This document shows positions 6,865 through 8,425 of a stretch of 8,425 nt of DNA, piece by piece; position 1 is the first letter of the stretch, and every line of letters starts with the position of its first letter. Source of the stretch: DATHYU01 sp033722675 (GTDB lineage: Bacteria; Actinomycetota; Acidimicrobiia; Spongiisociales; UBA11373); NCBI GenBank assembly GCA_033722675.1, contig JAWVYO010000099.1:1-8425 (forward strand), given 5' to 3'. Below the pieces are notes generated by a model. That model worked only from the letters and a program-made list of their open reading frames with translations, had not been told where the DNA came from and did not search any database. The translations under genes and the position numbers were made by a program.

Positions 6865-6891
6865 GACGGATCGGTTCCGCAAACTAGCCGA

Positions 6892-8424
6892 TCAGGGGGA
6901 TATCGAGAGCTCGACGGAGGCCGCGGGCGCCACCGTGGGATGAGTGCTGGAGGCATCCCGGACGGAGAACGTGAACGTGTCCGTCCCCGCGAACCCGGCA
7001 TCGGGCGTATAGGTCACGACGCCGCCCGGCACGGGCTCACCGACCGCGACCGACAGCGTGCCGTGCTCGGGAGCGGTCACGATACGGAACACGGGTTCGC
7101 CGACGGCCGGTGCGCCGTCGAGGTCGGATTCGAACCGGGTCGCGACCAGGGTGACCTCGACGGGATCGCCGCCGGCCGTCATCGCCAGGGGCTCGGGACG
7201 ATGCCCGGGGACCACCGAGACCTCTGCGGCGAAGGCCAGCGGATTGACCTCGTCCTTCTCGGCGATCACGCCCTCGGGATCGGCTTCGGCGCCGATCCAG
7301 TACTCCCCCGGGACGATCTCGGAGACGTCGATCCACTGCAGGTTCGTCCCGACGCCGTAGACGTCCCGCCATCCCTCCGTGACTCCCATGACGAGGGCGG
7401 TGGCGTCGGGGTCGCCCGCCGAGCAGAACCCGGTGAGCGACCAGATGTAGGTCTGCGGCCCGGGGTTCTCGAAGCCCGGGTAGGGCTCCGTGTCCTCGAG
7501 GCAGAACCCGACCTTCACCGAGTCGGTGACGATCTCGGTCCGGGCGGCGTCCCAGAGCGTGTAGCGGACGATCTCCATGACGTGGAAGTGATCGTGGTCG
7601 TCGTCGTCCTCGAACTGGATGGGGACCGGCTGGAGGGGCCGGAGGATGCCGTCGCCACCCTCCACCCACTGCTGGACGTCGTGGCTGTTGGGGTCCGCCG
7701 GATCCCGGTGCTGGGGGTTCCCGGTCACGTGGAGCGGTCCGTCGCCCACGTTCGTGACGTAGCCGTCGAATCTGAGGAGGAGGCGGCCGTCCAGGGCGGG
7801 GAACTCGGGATCACCGATGGACATCTCCTGGTCGCCCACGCCCGGCGGATCGCTGATGAGGTCGGGGAGCCGGTCCCCGGGGAGGACCTCGCCGGGGTCG
7901 GGGTCGGGCGTGCCGCCCACGTACTCGACCACCAGCACCGGCGGCGCACCACCCTCGAACGACTCGGCCTCCCGGGTCCCCGACCCCGTGATGACGAACC
8001 CCACGGCGTTCCCCGACACCCAGCCCGAACCCCCCACCACCTCGGCCACCACCGACGACAGATCCGGCGACACGTGCTCGGCACCCACCACCGTCCACGC
8101 CGGAGGCGACCACGACACCGACGCCGCCGTCACCGCCCGACCCCGCACGTCCCCCGACCCCGACCACGGCGCCGCCGACGACTCCGCCACCCCCGCAATC
8201 ACCAACGACGACCCACCACCCCACGCCTCGTCCACCGTGAACCGCAGCCTCGCCGACACCACCTCCGCACCCGCCGGCACCCCCACCGACGCAAACCGCA
8301 GACCCACCGCCTGCGGACCATCGTTCTCCCCCAACTCCAGATCCGACGACCCCACGTACAACGCCCCCGACGCCAACTCCTCCACGTCGTCCGCCCCCGA
8401 CACCACCACCGCCTCCACCACCGA
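6892..8424 (-). CDS. Extracellular lysyl-oxidase-domain protein with DNRLRE-like and Ig/cadherin-like domains (5' truncated)
   Basis: The frame is open to the right edge, so the N terminus and any signal peptide are missing. Numbering starts at the GTG codon at 8421, which is not the true start. Residues about 3-167 resemble a DNRLRE-type (carbohydrate-binding-like) beta-sandwich: LYVGSSDLELG, then AVGLRFASVGVP, then VVSARLRF, then VLVVEY. A Pro/Asp linker follows. Residues about 184-398 are a lysyl oxidase domain (PF01186-type): LPDLISDP, GYVTNVGDGPLHVTG, the copper triad HDHFH (His276, 278, 280), KVGFCLEDT (Lys303) and WRDVYGVGTNLQWIDV (Tyr355), then PGEYWI. Lys303 and Tyr355 align by eye with the pair that forms the LTQ cofactor in animal lysyl oxidase. 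Family enzymes oxidise peptidyl-lysine or other primary amines to aldehydes. Residues about 415-509 are an Ig/cadherin-like domain (TYTPDAGFAGTDTFTFSVRD). Codon use changes sharply near residue 168. It is first of three same-strand genes. Confidence 0.85.
   Translation of the reverse strand, partial: SVVEAVVVSGADDVEELASGALYVGSSDLELGENDGPQAVGLRFASVGVPAGAEVVSARLRFTVDEAWGGGSSLVIAGVAESSAAPWSGSGDVRGRAVTAASVSWSPPAWTVVGAEHVSPDLSSVVAEVVGGSGWVSGNAVGFVITGSGTREAESFEGGAPPVLVVEYVGGTPDPDPGEVLPGDRLPDLISDPPGVGDQEMSIGDPEFPALDGRLLLRFDGYVTNVGDGPLHVTGNPQHRDPADPNSHDVQQWVEGGDGILRPLQPVPIQFEDDDDHDHFHVMEIVRYTLWDAARTEIVTDSVKVGFCLEDTEPYPGFENPGPQTYIWSLTGFCSAGDPDATALVMGVTEGWRDVYGVGTNLQWIDVSEIVPGEYWIGAEADPEGVIAEKDEVNPLAFAAEVSVVPGHRPEPLAMTAGGDPVEVTLVATRFESDLDGAPAVGEPVFRIVTAPEHGTLSVAVGEPVPGGVVTYTPDAGFAGTDTFTFSVRDASSTHPTVAPAASVELSISP
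7918..8421 (-). other. Compositionally distinct segment encoding the DNRLRE-like domain
   Basis: Within one open frame, this segment uses almost only G-ending codons. All 22 Ser codons are TCG, and 30 of 32 Val codons are GTG. Immediately after it, at the Pro/Asp linker, codons become C-ending or mixed (GTC, TCC, AGC, CTC). On the + strand this appears as a marked C-rich, G-poor stretch. The boundary coincides with the end of the DNRLRE-like domain, which suggests a module of different origin or one under separate homogenisation. Confidence 0.7.
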
Positions 8425-8425
8425 G

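Noticed and set aside
5803..6882. 359-codon minus-strand open frame overlapping the clostripain gene
   Set aside because: It is an alternate frame of the clostripain coding DNA with Arg/His/Pro bias and no domain; the catalytic motifs are in the other frame.
6852..7001. Upstream start for the clostripain gene inside the lysyl-oxidase-like gene
   Set aside because: It would add 50 mostly Arg/Pro/Ser residues before the lipoprotein signal and overlap the upstream gene by about 110 bp. The AGGAGG in the gap fits the CTG at 6851.

Overview
The window is GC-rich and gene-dense. Coding regions strongly favour G or C at the third codon position, and convergent genes overlap at their stops. Secreted lipoproteins carry long Thr-rich linkers, and one MmyB-type regulator is present. 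Together these suggest a high-GC actinobacterium. The abundance of Thr-tract lipoproteins and of DNRLRE and cell-wall-binding-repeat modules resembles the Acidimicrobiia, but that placement is inference; no rRNA or other phylogenetic marker is present.

Left part (1-3118): a 5'-truncated lipoprotein gene on the + strand has two divergent cell-wall-binding-repeat-2-like modules split by a Thr/Ser linker, followed by an unrecognised barrel-like C-terminal domain. It runs convergently, with a 14-bp overlap, into a minus-strand gene for a small four-helix membrane protein. That gene is divergent from a + strand XRE/MmyB-like regulator. The 102-bp gap between them holds a good 17-bp palindrome, a candidate operator that could control one or both genes.

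Right part (3115-8424): three minus-strand genes in transcription order, with gaps of 40 and 59 bp, could form one transcription unit. The first is a large extracellular protein, truncated at the right edge, with DNRLRE-like, lysyl-oxidase-like and Ig/cadherin-like domains. The second is a clostripain-family (peptidase C11) lipoprotein that appears to start at CTG. The third is a cytoplasmic DUF885 metallopeptidase-like protein whose stop codon overlaps that of the regulator.

Two of these three products are extracytoplasmic and act, by family, on Lys or Arg in proteins; the third is a probable intracellular peptidase. A shared role in modifying or degrading extracellular protein is possible but unproven. 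The most notable signals are the full set of copper-ligand and LTQ-cofactor residues in the lysyl oxidase domain, an abrupt codon-usage switch at a domain boundary in the same gene, the CTG start, and the palindrome at the regulator. I saw no RNA genes, CRISPR arrays, insertion sequences or origins, and no stretch over 300 bases without a gene.
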